The notes: generated from the sequence alone by a model not told the origin. A DNA stretch of 64,000 bases from CAMYLR01 sp039588915 (GCA_039588915.1 JBDGYV010000013.1:1-64000), one strand, 5' to 3'. Numbered from the stretch's first letter, positions 1 through 8,865 are shown. A program made the numbers and translations.

Positions 1-42
1 GACACTGGATTCGAACCAGTGACCTCCTGCATGTCAAGCAGG
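1..42 (-). repeat. Partial copy of tRNA-Val(GAC) 3' part (att-like)
   Basis: These 42 bases are identical to 2887-2928 inside the intact tRNA-Val(GAC) gene. They cover the anticodon arm, the T arm and most of the acceptor 3' strand; similarity stops at base 43, so the 5' part of the tRNA is missing. The window edge cuts the other end. A tRNA 3' fragment lying beyond the 3' side of an intact copy is what tyrosine-recombinase integration leaves as the distal attachment site. It is not a functional tRNA gene. Confidence 0.75.
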
Positions 43-143
43 GGCTAAAGCGTGGTTTTTCGTCATTACGCCGTAAATCCGCGGAGTTTTCCGTCTATTT
101 GCCGAACGCTCCGCCCCCTGATACGGCAAAATGCCGGAACTCA

Positions 144-164
144 ACTAGCACACTTACTAGCACA
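144..164. repeat. Short direct repeat ACTAGCACA x2
   Basis: ACTAGCACA occurs at 144-152 and again at 156-164, in the otherwise gene-free stretch between the tRNA-Val fragment and the stalk-domain gene. A small inverted repeat (CGGCA/TGCCG) lies just before it, near 124-136. Paired short repeats close to an att core can be integrase arm-binding sites, but the copies are short and chance is possible. Confidence 0.35.
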
Positions 165-205
165 GTTTTCGGTTAGATGATCCGACGGACCGAGCTGCTA
201 GCAGC

Positions 206-820
206 CTATTCCTCCATCCCCCCGACGATTACGATCCCTCGCTCGGACAGACCCAACAACGGTGTCACCCCTTGCTGCGGCACCAACACCGTTACTGTCC
301 CACCACCTTCTGGCGATGGCCCATACTCGATATTGACCCCCATGGCCGCCGCCAAGTCGTCCAATGGCATATGCGGCCGTCCATCAACAATCACGATTCC
401 CTTGGAGACGAGTTGGTCGCCGATGGCGAAGCTCATCGCCTCCGGGACTGCTGGCTGCTGGGGGCGGCGCATGACTCGAGCCGTCGGGTTTATCCGCTGG
501 CCCTCCCCTACGGGTGCGGGCTTGGTTTCAATGATGATAATCCCGGCGTGCTCAGGATTGAGCTTGAGGATGCCACCCTCGCTGGGCTGAACGGTATACC
601 GATTCTGGCCCGCGTCGTACTTGACGGCGGACCCCAGCGCCGTGCCGATATCGGCCAGTGGGATGTAGGTGATCGTCAAGTTGTTCGGCGAAACCAGCCC
701 TACCGGGATATTGTTGATGATGATGCCCCTTTCTTCCTGCGCCAGCGTGTTCGTGACTGTGAGTAGCGCAAGCAGAATCAGGGTCGACGTGAGCTTGGCG
801 AAGCGTGCGGTGTGTTTCAT
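206..820 (-). CDS. Secreted protein with two copper-amine-oxidase-N-like (stalk) domains
   Basis: Predicted 204-residue exported protein. Residues 1-27 form a signal peptide (Lys/Arg start, Leu-rich core, cleavage near TLA-Q). Two modules resemble the copper amine oxidase N-terminal 'stalk' domain, about residues 32-80 and 138-180; each has the V-DG/NN-P...IPL-D-A-A-G pattern with alternating strands. A Pro/Arg-rich linker separates them. No catalytic motif is visible, so a structural or wall/matrix-binding role is more likely than an enzymatic one. The ATG at 820 was chosen because the signal peptide begins there; the upstream extension lacks signal features. The gene lies between two tRNA-Val fragments, suggesting mobile-element cargo. 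The exact function is unknown. Confidence 0.7.
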   Translation of the reverse strand: MKHTARFAKLTSTLILLALLTVTNTLAQEERGIIINNIPVGLVSPNNLTITYIPLADIGTALGSAVKYDAGQNRYTVQPSEGGILKLNPEHAGIIIIETKPAPVGEGQRINPTARVMRRPQQPAVPEAMSFAIGDQLVSKGIVIVDGRPHMPLDDLAAAMGVNIEYGPSPEGGGTVTVLVPQQGVTPLLGLSERGIVIVGGMEE

Positions 821-908
821 GGTTCCAAACCTTCTGTTCGAGACGGGATCATTGCTCTGGTTCCAGCCTACACCGCCAGAGAGCCAGCGGCAAAGCCGGA
901 GGTAGACC

Positions 909-942
909 TGGTGGGCGACACTGGATTCGAACCAGTGACCTC
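909..942 (-). repeat. 34-bp copy of tRNA-Val 3' end including CCA (att-like)
   Basis: Exact match to 2879-2912: the encoded CCA, discriminator base, acceptor 3' strand and T arm of tRNA-Val(GAC). There is no anticodon arm, so it is not a tRNA gene. Together with the intact tRNA it bounds a 2-kb interval holding only the potassium channel gene. The rest of 821-1116 shows nothing else I can support. Confidence 0.8.
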
Positions 943-1116
943 GTTCGCGATGCGTCCAGATTTCCACACTCATCGGTTGCATGTAGAAATAGACGACGAC
1001 CTACAATCTCACCGCATCTCAGACCGCAACGGACACCGAGCGCCGTAGCCGCTAACGTTGAACCTCGAAATGAGCGATCCAATCGGTAGTCAGTCCGAAG
1101 CTGTCGGATTCTCCGC

Positions 1117-2820
1117 GTGAAATTCTTGCCGGCACAGATGGCCTACGTCCTGGGTGATCGTCGCATGCAACAGAACCTGCGGGGGCTGTTCAGGTATTTG
1201 GCGTTTCTGACCGGGGTAATCGTGATCTACACGGTCGGGTTCCATTGGATCATGTGGACGATCGAGGGCGAGCGTCACTCGTGGTTGACCGGATTCTATT
1301 GGACCCTCACCGTGATGAGCACGCTTGGTTTTGGCGACATCACTTTTCAAAGTGATATCGGGCGGCTCTTCAGCGTGGTTGTGCTCCTTTCGGGCATCGT
1401 GCTGCTCCTGATCGTGCTGCCGTTCGCATTCATCAGCCTTTTCTACGCTCCGTGGCTGGAAGCGCGCCTCCGGACGAGGGCGCCTCGCGAACTGCCGGAA
1501 GGGATGAGTGGACACGTTCTCGTGTGCGGCTACGATGCCGTGGCGGCCGCTCTCGGTCGAAAGCTCGACCTCCGGGGCGTGCCCTGGTTTGTGGTCGAGC
1601 CCGACCCAGGCCGGGTTATGGAGCTCTACTCAGAGGACATCCCAGTCATGAGCGGCACACTGACGAGTGCCGCGACGGTGCGGGCGGCACGGGCCGAGCG
1701 AGCGCGCTTAGTACTCGCGAATCGCGACGACAGAATCGACACCAACATCGCGCTCTCCGTTCGCGAGGTTTCGACCGAGGTACCCATTTTCGCGATCGCC
1801 GAGGACCCCGACGCGGTTCACATCCTCGAGTTGACCGGCTGCGACCATGTTCTTGATCTCAAACGCCAGCTGGGCGAACACCTGGCTGCACGCGTAGCTG
1901 CGGGATCAACACGCGTTCACGTCGTCGGATCGTTCCGCGATCGGCGCATCGCCGAGTTCACGGTGCACGGGACGCCCCTCGCCGGCAGAACGATCCGAAG
2001 CACGCGGCTGCGTGAGTTGACCGGGCTGAACATCGTCGGTGTCTGGAGGCGCGGTCGGCTCGAAGCAGCGCGACCGGACACGGTTCTGACCGACTACTGC
2101 GTCCCCGTGCTTGTCGGCACCGAGGATCAGCTTACCGATCTCGAGAGCCTGCTTGTCATCCATCAAGTCAACTTCAATCCCGTGGTTATAATCGGTGGTG
2201 GTCGAGTCGGACGGGCCGCTGCTAGGGCCCTCAAGAGGCGCGAGATCCCCGTCCACGTGGTCGAGCGCGATCACGATCTCGAGCCCGCGCTACTGGAGCT
2301 ATGCGACCTGCTGGTTATCGGCGATGCCGCGGACAAGGCTATCCTGAGCCAGGCGGGTATCGAGTCGGCTCCTAGCGTTGTGATCACTACCAACGACGAC
2401 GCGACCAACATCTACCTCGCGGTTTACTGCCGGCGCACCAACCCCGACCTCAGCATCGTGAGCCGTATCACCGAGGAACGGAATGTCGAGGCGGTGAGTC
2501 GGGCCGGCGCGGACTTCGTTCTCAGCTATGCCACTCTGGGGACACAGACGATCTTCGCTTTGATGGATGATCGAGGGGTCGTCATCGTAGGTGAAGGCGC
2601 CGATCTGTATCAAATTCAGGTTCCACCCAGTTTGTCCGGAAGGACGTTGGCCGCGAGTCGAATAGGGTCGCTCACCGGTCTCAACGTCCTGGCTGTCGAA
2701 AGGGCCGATGAGACCCTGACGAATCCGGATCCGGACACCCAGTTCAGGGAGGCCGACGTCCTCATCGCTATCGGCGCACTCGAGCAGCGAAAGCGCTTCG
2801 CGGAGGTGTTCGAGGGGTAA
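1117..2820 (+). CDS. Potassium channel with two RCK (TrkA-N/TrkA-C) units
   Basis: 567-residue inner-membrane ion channel. Two membrane segments (about 27-47 and 84-109) flank a pore loop with filter TLGFGD at 69-74, a conservative variant of TVGYGD. The cytoplasmic part carries two tandem RCK units. The first Rossmann start (HVLVCGYDAVA, from 133) has a degraded glycine motif, while the second (VVIIGGGRVGRA, near 355-365) keeps GGGRVG and probably binds the nucleotide. Two RCK units per chain imply a tetramer with a full eight-unit gating ring. The start is GTG at 1117; an in-frame ATG at 1138 is an alternative. The gene lies alone between a tRNA-Val fragment and the intact tRNA-Val, opposite in strand to most neighbours, so it may be integrated cargo. 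Confidence 0.88.
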   Translation: MKFLPAQMAYVLGDRRMQQNLRGLFRYLAFLTGVIVIYTVGFHWIMWTIEGERHSWLTGFYWTLTVMSTLGFGDITFQSDIGRLFSVVVLLSGIVLLLIVLPFAFISLFYAPWLEARLRTRAPRELPEGMSGHVLVCGYDAVAAALGRKLDLRGVPWFVVEPDPGRVMELYSEDIPVMSGTLTSAATVRAARAERARLVLANRDDRIDTNIALSVREVSTEVPIFAIAEDPDAVHILELTGCDHVLDLKRQLGEHLAARVAAGSTRVHVVGSFRDRRIAEFTVHGTPLAGRTIRSTRLRELTGLNIVGVWRRGRLEAARPDTVLTDYCVPVLVGTEDQLTDLESLLVIHQVNFNPVVIIGGGRVGRAAARALKRREIPVHVVERDHDLEPALLELCDLLVIGDAADKAILSQAGIESAPSVVITTNDDATNIYLAVYCRRTNPDLSIVSRITEERNVEAVSRAGADFVLSYATLGTQTIFALMDDRGVVIVGEGADLYQIQVPPSLSGRTLAASRIGSLTGLNVLAVERADETLTNPDPDTQFREADVLIAIGALEQRKRFAEVFEG

Positions 2821-2878
2821 GCACTAGGCAAGGCGGGCAATGGTGGCGGGCTGGAGCCGGTTCACTAGACGCTTATCA

Positions 2879-2955
2879 TGGTGGGCGACACTGGATTCGA
2901 ACCAGTGACCTCCTGCATGTCAAGCAGGCACTCTAACCAACTGAGCTAGCCGCCC
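2879..2955 (-). tRNA. tRNA-Val(GAC)
   Basis: The minus strand folds into a complete cloverleaf: acceptor GGGCGGC/GTCGCCC (one G-U pair), D arm with AGCTC, anticodon stem CCTGC/GCAGG with loop TTGACAT (anticodon GAC), T loop TTCGAAT, discriminator A and encoded CCA. Its 3' end faces the two partial copies at 1-42 and 909-942, the side on which tRNA-targeting integrases insert. Confidence 0.95.
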
Positions 2956-2975
2956 ACGCAACCGGTAGGATAGAA

Positions 2976-3004
2976 ACGATACTGCGGCGAACACTTCCGG
3001 ACAA
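2976..3004 (-). promoter_or_regulatory. Possible sigma-70 promoter for tRNA-Val
   Basis: On the minus strand TTGTCC (2999-3004) and TATCGT (2976-2981) are separated by 17 bases and end about 20 bases before the tRNA 5' end. Both hexamers match consensus at four of six positions. Confidence 0.4.
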
Positions 3005-3012
3005 CTGCGATT

Positions 3013-4269
3013 TTACCCTCGGCCATGCGCGATCTGGGCGGCTTCGGGCGAGCGCTTGAGCTCCAGCATCGCCACCACACCGAGTGCGGGGCCGGGCGCT
3101 AAGAGCGCAAACGCCGGCCACCAGCCGACCGCGTCGCGCACCAGCGGCACCAGCCAAATCGTGGCGCCGGTCAGCACGAACCCGGCCGCCAATTGCAGCG
3201 TGAGCGCGGTGCCAACGTAGCGCTGATCGGCGACCTCGGTCACCATGGTCGAGAACTGCGCCGAATCGGCGACCACGCTGAACCCCCACACCAAACCGAC
3301 CGCGAGCACGACGGCTGGTGGCGTCGACATGAGCCCGCCAATCACCAGCGCACAGGTGCCCGAGACCGTCATCGCCACGGCTGTGGTCCGCGATCGCCCC
3401 CACCGGTCCCCGAGCACGCCACCGAGCCAGCAACCGACGGCGCCGATCCCGATGACTCCGAACGTCGCAAACGCCGCCATCCGCTGAGCTTCCAGAACCA
3501 CCCATCCGTGCGACACGAGAACCGCCGCGTAAAACGCCGCAAACCACGTCCACATGGCGTAGAGCTCCCACATGTGGCCGAAGTAGCCGAAGCTGGCCAG
3601 CCGAACGCCGCGGTCGGCCACAACGCGTCCTACCTGGCGCGGATCAAACACCGCACGCGGAAACGGGAACGGTCCCTCGCGGCCGGCCAACTCGGCGAGC
3701 ACGCCGCCGGCTGCGGTCAAGATCGAGGTCACCACGATGACAAGCCGCCAATCGACGCCACCCCATCCTTTGACGAGGTGCGGCATGGCCGATCCCAACG
3801 TAAGCGCACCCACCAACACGCCGAGCGCGACCCCTCTGCCCTGCCGGAACCACGTGGCCATCGACTTGAGCGCCGGCGGATACACCCCGGCCAGAAAGAA
3901 CCCGGTGACGAATCGGAGCAGGATCGCCGCTCCAGGGCCGCCGGCGACCAACAGGAGCGCGTTGGCAGCGGCTGCGCCGATGGCACCGAAGAGCAAAAGC
4001 CGCCGCGGCCGCACGAGGTCGGCGAGTGTCAGGAAGGCCGAAGCCAAAGCCCCTGTGACGAAACCAAGCTGGACGGCTATGGTGAGCCATGCGCCGGCGC
4101 TGGGCGACAACGCCCAGCGCCCAGCGAGCTGCGGCAGGACGGCCGAGGCCGAAAACCACGTCGTCATGCCAAGCAAAGACGCGCTGGCGAGCACGAAGAG
4201 CGCTGACCATCGGCCCGGCGGATCGGCGACTACGCCCGACGACGCGTTGTGATCGATCTGCGACACCAC
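3013..4269 (-). CDS. MFS transporter
   Basis: 418-residue inner-membrane protein with the regular alternation of long hydrophobic helices expected for a 12-helix major facilitator. The first helix (about 23-45, with MTTWFSASAV) and the loop after helix 2 fit an MFS_1 domain, and the central cytoplasmic loop (about residues 200-225) is charged. The substrate cannot be told from sequence; proteins of this type include anion and organic-acid carriers. Start is GTG at 4269. It is divergent from the epimerase gene at 4315, with 45 bases between them, and its 3' end faces tRNA-Val. No partner gene suggests a substrate. Confidence 0.85.
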   Translation of the reverse strand: MVSQIDHNASSGVVADPPGRWSALFVLASASLLGMTTWFSASAVLPQLAGRWALSPSAGAWLTIAVQLGFVTGALASAFLTLADLVRPRRLLLFGAIGAAAANALLLVAGGPGAAILLRFVTGFFLAGVYPPALKSMATWFRQGRGVALGVLVGALTLGSAMPHLVKGWGGVDWRLVIVVTSILTAAGGVLAELAGREGPFPFPRAVFDPRQVGRVVADRGVRLASFGYFGHMWELYAMWTWFAAFYAAVLVSHGWVVLEAQRMAAFATFGVIGIGAVGCWLGGVLGDRWGRSRTTAVAMTVSGTCALVIGGLMSTPPAVVLAVGLVWGFSVVADSAQFSTMVTEVADQRYVGTALTLQLAAGFVLTGATIWLVPLVRDAVGWWPAFALLAPGPALGVVAMLELKRSPEAAQIAHGRG

Positions 4270-4276
4270 TCAAAGC

Positions 4277-4305
4277 TTGTGCCGCCTCGCGACGAACGCT
4301 AGCCT
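4277..4305 (+). promoter_or_regulatory. Possible promoter, near-leaderless, for the SDR gene
   Basis: TTGTGC (4277-4282), 17-base spacer, TAGCCT (4300-4305). Transcription would start about 4312, only a few bases before the ATG at 4315, leaving no room for a ribosome binding site. Confidence 0.35.
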
Positions 4306-4314
4306 CGCGTTTCG

Positions 4315-5343
4315 ATGCTCGGACGCACGCACAAAGACCCGATGCTGGTGCTCGGCGGGACCGGCTTTATCGGTCGCGAGGTCGTGCTCGCGCTGGCCCA
4401 AGCCGGACATCCGGTCACCGTCTTTCATCGCGGTCACACGCCGGGTGATCTGCCCTCTTCCGTCGATCGTGTGCTCGGTGATCGGCGCCAGCTGAGTCAG
4501 CATGCCGACGAGCTCCAGGCTACGCGACCCAGCGTCGTGGTCGACGTCATCGCCTACACCGAGTCCGAGGCGACGGCGTGTGTCCAACTCTTCGCTGGCG
4601 TCGCCGAGCGGTTGGTGGTGATCTCGAGCCAGGACGTGTATCGCGCGTACGAGCGCTTTCTTGGTGTTGGGGACGGAACGGTCGAAGCGGTGCCGTACAC
4701 CGAAGAGGCGCCGCTCCGAGACCACCTCTACCCGTACCGTGACCGCTCGACCGGCCACGACGCGTGGCTCGCGGAGTACGACAAGATCTTGGTCGAGCGT
4801 GTGGCGATGACCGACGACCGACTCAAGGCCACCGTGCTCCGGCTACCGATGGTGTACGGCCCCGGCGACCGGCAGCAGCGGCTGGCGCCGTACGTGCAAC
4901 GAATGGACGACGGACGAGAGGCGATCCCGCTCGAGGCCGGTCACGCCGACTGGCGCTGGACCCGCGGTTACGTCACCAATCTCGCACACGCGATCGCACT
5001 GGCGTGCGGTGACGATCGCGCCGCGGGGCGGGTGTACAACCTGGGCGAGCCCGACGCGATGTCCGAAGCCGAGTGGGTCACCGAGGTCGGCCGAGCGGCG
5101 GGCTGGAGCGGGCGAGTGACCCCGATAGAGCGCTCGCGGTGGCCAACCGAGCGTCAGCTGCCGTACGACTGGAGCCAGGACCTAGTAGCAGACACCACCG
5201 GCTTGCGCGACGAGCTCGGGTACGCCGAGCCGATCGATCGCGACGAGGCGCTACGCCGCACCGTCGAATGGCAACAACGCCAAGGTCCGCGCGGTGATCT
5301 GAGTCAGGAGTACGCGGCCGAGGACCGCTGTCTCGAGCGCTAG
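4315..5343 (+). CDS. NAD-dependent epimerase/dehydratase family protein (extended/atypical SDR)
   Basis: 342-residue soluble Rossmann-fold protein. The nucleotide-binding motif GGTGFIG is at 14-20. A serine-rich strand (VISSQDVY) follows in the position of the SDR active-site serine, and YDK (near 156-158) stands where the Tyr-Lys pair is expected, in the form common to atypical SDRs. A downstream LRLPMVYGPGDR stretch is typical of sugar-nucleotide epimerase-like members. The substrate is unknown; a nucleotide-sugar or RNA-binding SDR role is possible. ATG at 4315 is used; a start at the internal Met10 would also keep the fold. The stop overlaps the 3' end of the convergent glutamine amidotransferase gene by 4 bases. 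Confidence 0.85.
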   Translation: MLGRTHKDPMLVLGGTGFIGREVVLALAQAGHPVTVFHRGHTPGDLPSSVDRVLGDRRQLSQHADELQATRPSVVVDVIAYTESEATACVQLFAGVAERLVVISSQDVYRAYERFLGVGDGTVEAVPYTEEAPLRDHLYPYRDRSTGHDAWLAEYDKILVERVAMTDDRLKATVLRLPMVYGPGDRQQRLAPYVQRMDDGREAIPLEAGHADWRWTRGYVTNLAHAIALACGDDRAAGRVYNLGEPDAMSEAEWVTEVGRAAGWSGRVTPIERSRWPTERQLPYDWSQDLVADTTGLRDELGYAEPIDRDEALRRTVEWQQRQGPRGDLSQEYAAEDRCLER

Positions 5344-6053
5344 GAGCGAACCCGAGTCCGCACGAACTGCTCGACGAAGTTGGTCAGCACGCGCGTCGCC
5401 AGCGGTGCGTCGGCGACTACGGGTACCGGGTTGACCAGGTGGCCCCGCCGGGCGACGAAGTCGCGCGAGATCTCAGTCGTGACCTCGGTATGGAACTGGA
5501 TCCCGCGACAGCTCTCGCCGACCGCCAGCGCTTGGACTGCGGTATGCGCATTCGAGGCCAACGAAACGCCGCCGGGTGGCAGCTCGACGACGTAGTCCTC
5601 GTGTGTGGCCTGTACCTGGAACCGGGCCGGGAACCCCGCAAACAGCGGGTCCTCTTGCCCACGTTCCGTCAGCGCGACCTCGACCGTTCCGAGCTCCCAG
5701 CCGTCGGGGTGTAGCCCGACCCGGCCGCCGAGCGCCGCGGCGATCGCCTGATGGCCGTAGCAGACACCGAGCAGCGGCGCTCCCCGTTCGACCACCCCCC
5801 GGATCCATTCCAGCAGGCCATCGACCAGCGGGGACTCGTCCAACACGGAACCCCGCGCGCCGGTGACAATCCACCCATCCGCGGCGCCAGGATCGGGGGC
5901 TTGCCCGTCGGAGAACGCGTACACCCGGCAATCGACCCCGGCCGGCTCGAGCACGCGTCGAAACCACGCGTCGTAATCCCCGAACCTTTCGATCATGTCC
6001 GCGTACGTGGAGCCGGGCTTCAAGATCCCGATCGATCCGTTGGCGACCGTCAC
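5340..6053 (-). CDS. Class I glutamine amidotransferase domain protein
   Basis: 237-residue single-domain amidotransferase that should hydrolyse glutamine to release ammonia. The nucleophile elbow GVCYGHQ places the catalytic Cys at 98; the His-Glu pair is H188/E190 in IQFHTE. There is no synthetase domain and none encoded next door, so it resembles the stand-alone GMP-synthase-like amidotransferases whose substrate is usually unknown. Start GTG at 6053 forms a GTGA overlap with the rlmN stop, implying translational coupling; the longer upstream reading lies inside rlmN and is Arg/Ser-rich, so I rejected it. Confidence 0.85.
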   Translation of the reverse strand: MTVANGSIGILKPGSTYADMIERFGDYDAWFRRVLEPAGVDCRVYAFSDGQAPDPGAADGWIVTGARGSVLDESPLVDGLLEWIRGVVERGAPLLGVCYGHQAIAAALGGRVGLHPDGWELGTVEVALTERGQEDPLFAGFPARFQVQATHEDYVVELPPGGVSLASNAHTAVQALAVGESCRGIQFHTEVTTEISRDFVARRGHLVNPVPVVADAPLATRVLTNFVEQFVRTRVRS

Positions 6054-7177
6054 GACGTGTGACCGCTGATCTCGGCCGCGACTGCGCCCGCTTCGTGCGC
6101 CAGCCGCAGCTGACCGCACGCGCCCTCGATGTCGATGCCACGGCTCTTGCGAATGGTGATCGCCGATTGACTGAGATCGGTAACCGTGTCCCGAAACGCC
6201 CTCGTCTCGGCTTCGGTCGGTCGGCGAAAGCCCAGCCCCTCGACCGGGTTGTAACGCATCAGGTTGACCTTGGCCGGTACTTGCTTCAAGAGCTCGGCGA
6301 GCGCCACCGCGTCAGCGACCCCGTCGTTGACACCCGGCAAGTGGACATACTCAAACGTAAACCGCTTTCCGGTCGACTCCGCCCACACGCGGCAGGCGGC
6401 GATCAGCTCGCGGAGCGGGTGGCGGCGGTTGAGCGGCACGATCTCATCTCGGACCTCGTCTCGCGCGGCATGGAGAGACACCGCCAACCGGACCTGTGGG
6501 AATCTCTCCCCAAGTGCGACGATCCGCTCCGGCACACCGACCGTCGATACGGTGACGCGACGGGAGCCGAGATCGAGCCCGCGTGGATCGACCAGTATTT
6601 CTAACGCGGTGGCGACCGGGTTCCAGTTGAGTAGCGGCTCACCCATCCCCATGAAGACCACGTTCATGCCGACGTCGCTCCGCCCGCGCAGAACCCTGAG
6701 GCGACGCGCCTGATCGACGATCTCGCCGGCGGTCAAGTTACGACGGTATCCAAACACTCCGGTGGCGCAAAACGCACACGCCAGCGGACAGCCGGCTTGA
6801 CTCGAGATGCAAATCGTATCGCGACGCGGAGTCGGAATGAGCACCGACTCGATCAACTCACCGTCGACCAGCCTCCATAGAAACTTGCGCGCGCCGTCGA
6901 CCGACTCACGACTCTCATGCGGCGCGATCGACGGAAAACGGTAGTCGGCCCCGAGTTGGGCTCGCAGATCGGTCGGAAGGGTCGTCATCGCCGCCCAACC
7001 GGTAGCGCCATGGCGATAGACCGCGTCAACGATCTGGGCGACTCGGTAGGATGGCTCCCCACGGTCGGCCAGCCAACCCGCGAGAGACGTCTCGAGCTCC
7101 GCCGGCAGCAAGCTCAGCAGCTCGTCCCGGGGATCGAGATCGGCCAAGCGTTCGAGCCGCCGGTCTCCCGCACGCAC
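6050..7177 (-). CDS. rlmN: 23S rRNA (adenine-2503-C2)-methyltransferase RlmN
   Basis: 375-residue radical-SAM enzyme that methylates A2503 of 23S rRNA (and A37 of some tRNAs) using two SAM molecules and a protein methyl-Cys intermediate. The 4Fe-4S motif CxxxCxxC is C130, C134, C137. The essential C-terminal Cys lies in GIDIEGACGQL (C354). The MGMGEPLLN motif and a helical N-terminal domain complete the family pattern, and the length is typical. Start GTG at 7177 shares one base with the gltX stop (TAGTG), and the stop overlaps the amidotransferase start, so the three genes are likely co-translated. Confidence 0.96.
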   Translation of the reverse strand: MRAGDRRLERLADLDPRDELLSLLPAELETSLAGWLADRGEPSYRVAQIVDAVYRHGATGWAAMTTLPTDLRAQLGADYRFPSIAPHESRESVDGARKFLWRLVDGELIESVLIPTPRRDTICISSQAGCPLACAFCATGVFGYRRNLTAGEIVDQARRLRVLRGRSDVGMNVVFMGMGEPLLNWNPVATALEILVDPRGLDLGSRRVTVSTVGVPERIVALGERFPQVRLAVSLHAARDEVRDEIVPLNRRHPLRELIAACRVWAESTGKRFTFEYVHLPGVNDGVADAVALAELLKQVPAKVNLMRYNPVEGLGFRRPTEAETRAFRDTVTDLSQSAITIRKSRGIDIEGACGQLRLAHEAGAVAAEISGHTS

Positions 7178-8637
7178 TACGCGACCTCGATCTCGCGTCC
7201 CAGATGCTCGCGGGCAGCTTCGATCCGCTCGACGACCAGTGACTTCCCCATCGCCGCCATCGTCTCGAAGATTCCGGGGCTTACCCGGGTGCCGGTCAGC
7301 GCCACCCGAAGCGCTTGCATCAGCTTGCCGGCGCTGACGTCGCGCTGTTCGCAGAGCGCCCGTAGCCGGGCCTCCATCCCCTCCAGGTCGTCGAACGCGG
7401 CTTCACCGTCGACGTAGTTGGCCGCCACACTCAACAGCTCACGCGCCACCCTTGGGTCCTTCCAGAACTTCTTGACCGCGTCGGGCTGGTACTCTATCGC
7501 ACCGGCGAAGAACGGGCGCCCCTGGACGACGAGATCCTCGAGCGTCCGCGACCGGGTCTTGACCAGCGTCATCACTTCAGTGAACCAGATCGTCCGCTCA
7601 GCCAGCTCTTTTTCGGTAGCGATCCCGGCGTCGATAAACCTGGGTCGAACCAGGTCGGCGACCGCCAACCCCGACATCGTCGACAGGTGCTGCCCGTTCA
7701 ACCACTCGAGCTTCTGGACGTCGAAAACCGCGCTCTTTCCGGTGATCCGCTCGAGCGAGAACGCCTCTACCAGCTCGGCCCGCGACATCATCTCGCGATC
7801 ATCGCCGGGTGACCAGCCGAGCAGCGCCAGAAAGTTGGTGAACGCCTGCGGCAGATACCCTTGCTCCTGATAGGCGGATACGCCGAGCGCGCCATGGCGC
7901 TTGGACAGCTTGCGCTTATCGGGACCCAGGATGAGCGGTACGTGCGCGAATCGCGGCACCGGCGCTCCCATAGCCTGATAGAGCAAAATCTGCTTGGGCG
8001 TGTTCGATATGTGATCGTCGCCGCGGATCACGTCCGTGATCCGCATGTCGCGATCGTCGACGGTGACCGCGAGGTTGTAGACCGGAGCGCCATCCGAACG
8101 CAGCACGATAAAGTCGCCGATCGTTCGGTTGTCGAACCGCGTCGGGCCGTGCACTGCATCGATCCATACCGTTTCCCCGAACGGAACCCGAAAGCGAATC
8201 GTGTGCAGTTCGCTTTTGTCGCGTCGTTCGGCTGCACGATCGGGAGCGATCGTCCGGCATTTCCCGCTGTACACGTACGATTCCTTGCGTGTGATCGCCG
8301 CCTTCCGCTCGGCCGCCAGCTCTTCGACCGTGCAGAAGCACGGATAAGCGGCTTTGGCCTCGAGCAGAGCAAGTGCCGCTGCCCGGTGATTGTCTCGGCT
8401 TCGTGACTGGAAGTGTGGCCCGTCATCCCAATCGATCCCCATCCACTCGAGACCTTCGAGGATGGCGGTCGTCATCTCCTTCGTCGAGCGCTCCAGATCC
8501 GTATCCTCGATCCGCAGCACAAACTCGCCTCCGGTATGGCGCGCCCAGAGCCAGTTAAACAGCGCGGTGCGGGCTCCACCGACGTGGAGAAAACCGGTCG
8601 GACTGGGAGCGAAGCGCACCCTGACCGGAGCGGTCAT
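7177..8637 (-). CDS. gltX: Glutamate--tRNA ligase
   Basis: 486-residue class Ib aminoacyl-tRNA synthetase that charges tRNA-Glu. The HIGH-like motif is in PSPTGFLHVGGART (11-24), and the KMSKS-like motif is KLSKRHG (about 250). A CFC...YSGKC arrangement near 110-140 matches the zinc-binding insert of bacterial GluRS. ATG at 8637 is preferred over an upstream in-frame Met because the family begins a few residues before the first beta strand (RVRFAPSPTG). One GltX in the window does not show whether it is discriminating or also charges tRNA-Gln. Confidence 0.96.
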   Translation of the reverse strand: MTAPVRVRFAPSPTGFLHVGGARTALFNWLWARHTGGEFVLRIEDTDLERSTKEMTTAILEGLEWMGIDWDDGPHFQSRSRDNHRAAALALLEAKAAYPCFCTVEELAAERKAAITRKESYVYSGKCRTIAPDRAAERRDKSELHTIRFRVPFGETVWIDAVHGPTRFDNRTIGDFIVLRSDGAPVYNLAVTVDDRDMRITDVIRGDDHISNTPKQILLYQAMGAPVPRFAHVPLILGPDKRKLSKRHGALGVSAYQEQGYLPQAFTNFLALLGWSPGDDREMMSRAELVEAFSLERITGKSAVFDVQKLEWLNGQHLSTMSGLAVADLVRPRFIDAGIATEKELAERTIWFTEVMTLVKTRSRTLEDLVVQGRPFFAGAIEYQPDAVKKFWKDPRVARELLSVAANYVDGEAAFDDLEGMEARLRALCEQRDVSAGKLMQALRVALTGTRVSPGIFETMAAMGKSLVVERIEAAREHLGREIEVA

Positions 8638-8762
8638 CGGCCTGTTTCCGGCATTGTCACTGCGTTTAACCCTCCTCCAACGGTTACGCACCATGCACGA
8701 CGCCCGCGTGGAGATCGAGGAACTCTGCTCCTGACCCCCTCGCGGGCGTTCGCTCTTTCAGA

Positions 8763-8855
8763 TGGCGGAGAGGGAGGGATTCGAACCCTCGATACGGGGA
8801 CTACCCGTATAACACCTTAGCAGGGTGCCGCCTTCAACCACTCGGCCACCTCTCC
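8763..8855 (-). tRNA. tRNA-Ser(GCT)
   Basis: Minus-strand cloverleaf with acceptor GGAGAGG/CCTCTCC, anticodon stem CACC/GGTG and loop CTGCTAA (anticodon GCT), a long class II variable arm, T loop TTCGAAT, discriminator G and encoded CCA. It starts 10 bases after the stop of the four-helix-bundle gene on the same strand. Confidence 0.95.
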
Positions 8856-8865
8856 GCACCGATTT

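Noticed and set aside
909..942. A separate tRNA gene at this site
   Set aside because: Only the acceptor 3' strand and T arm are present; there is no anticodon or D arm.
3193..4206. A 337-residue plus-strand reading frame
   Set aside because: It is antisense to the MFS gene and rich in Arg/His/Pro with no hydrophobic pattern.
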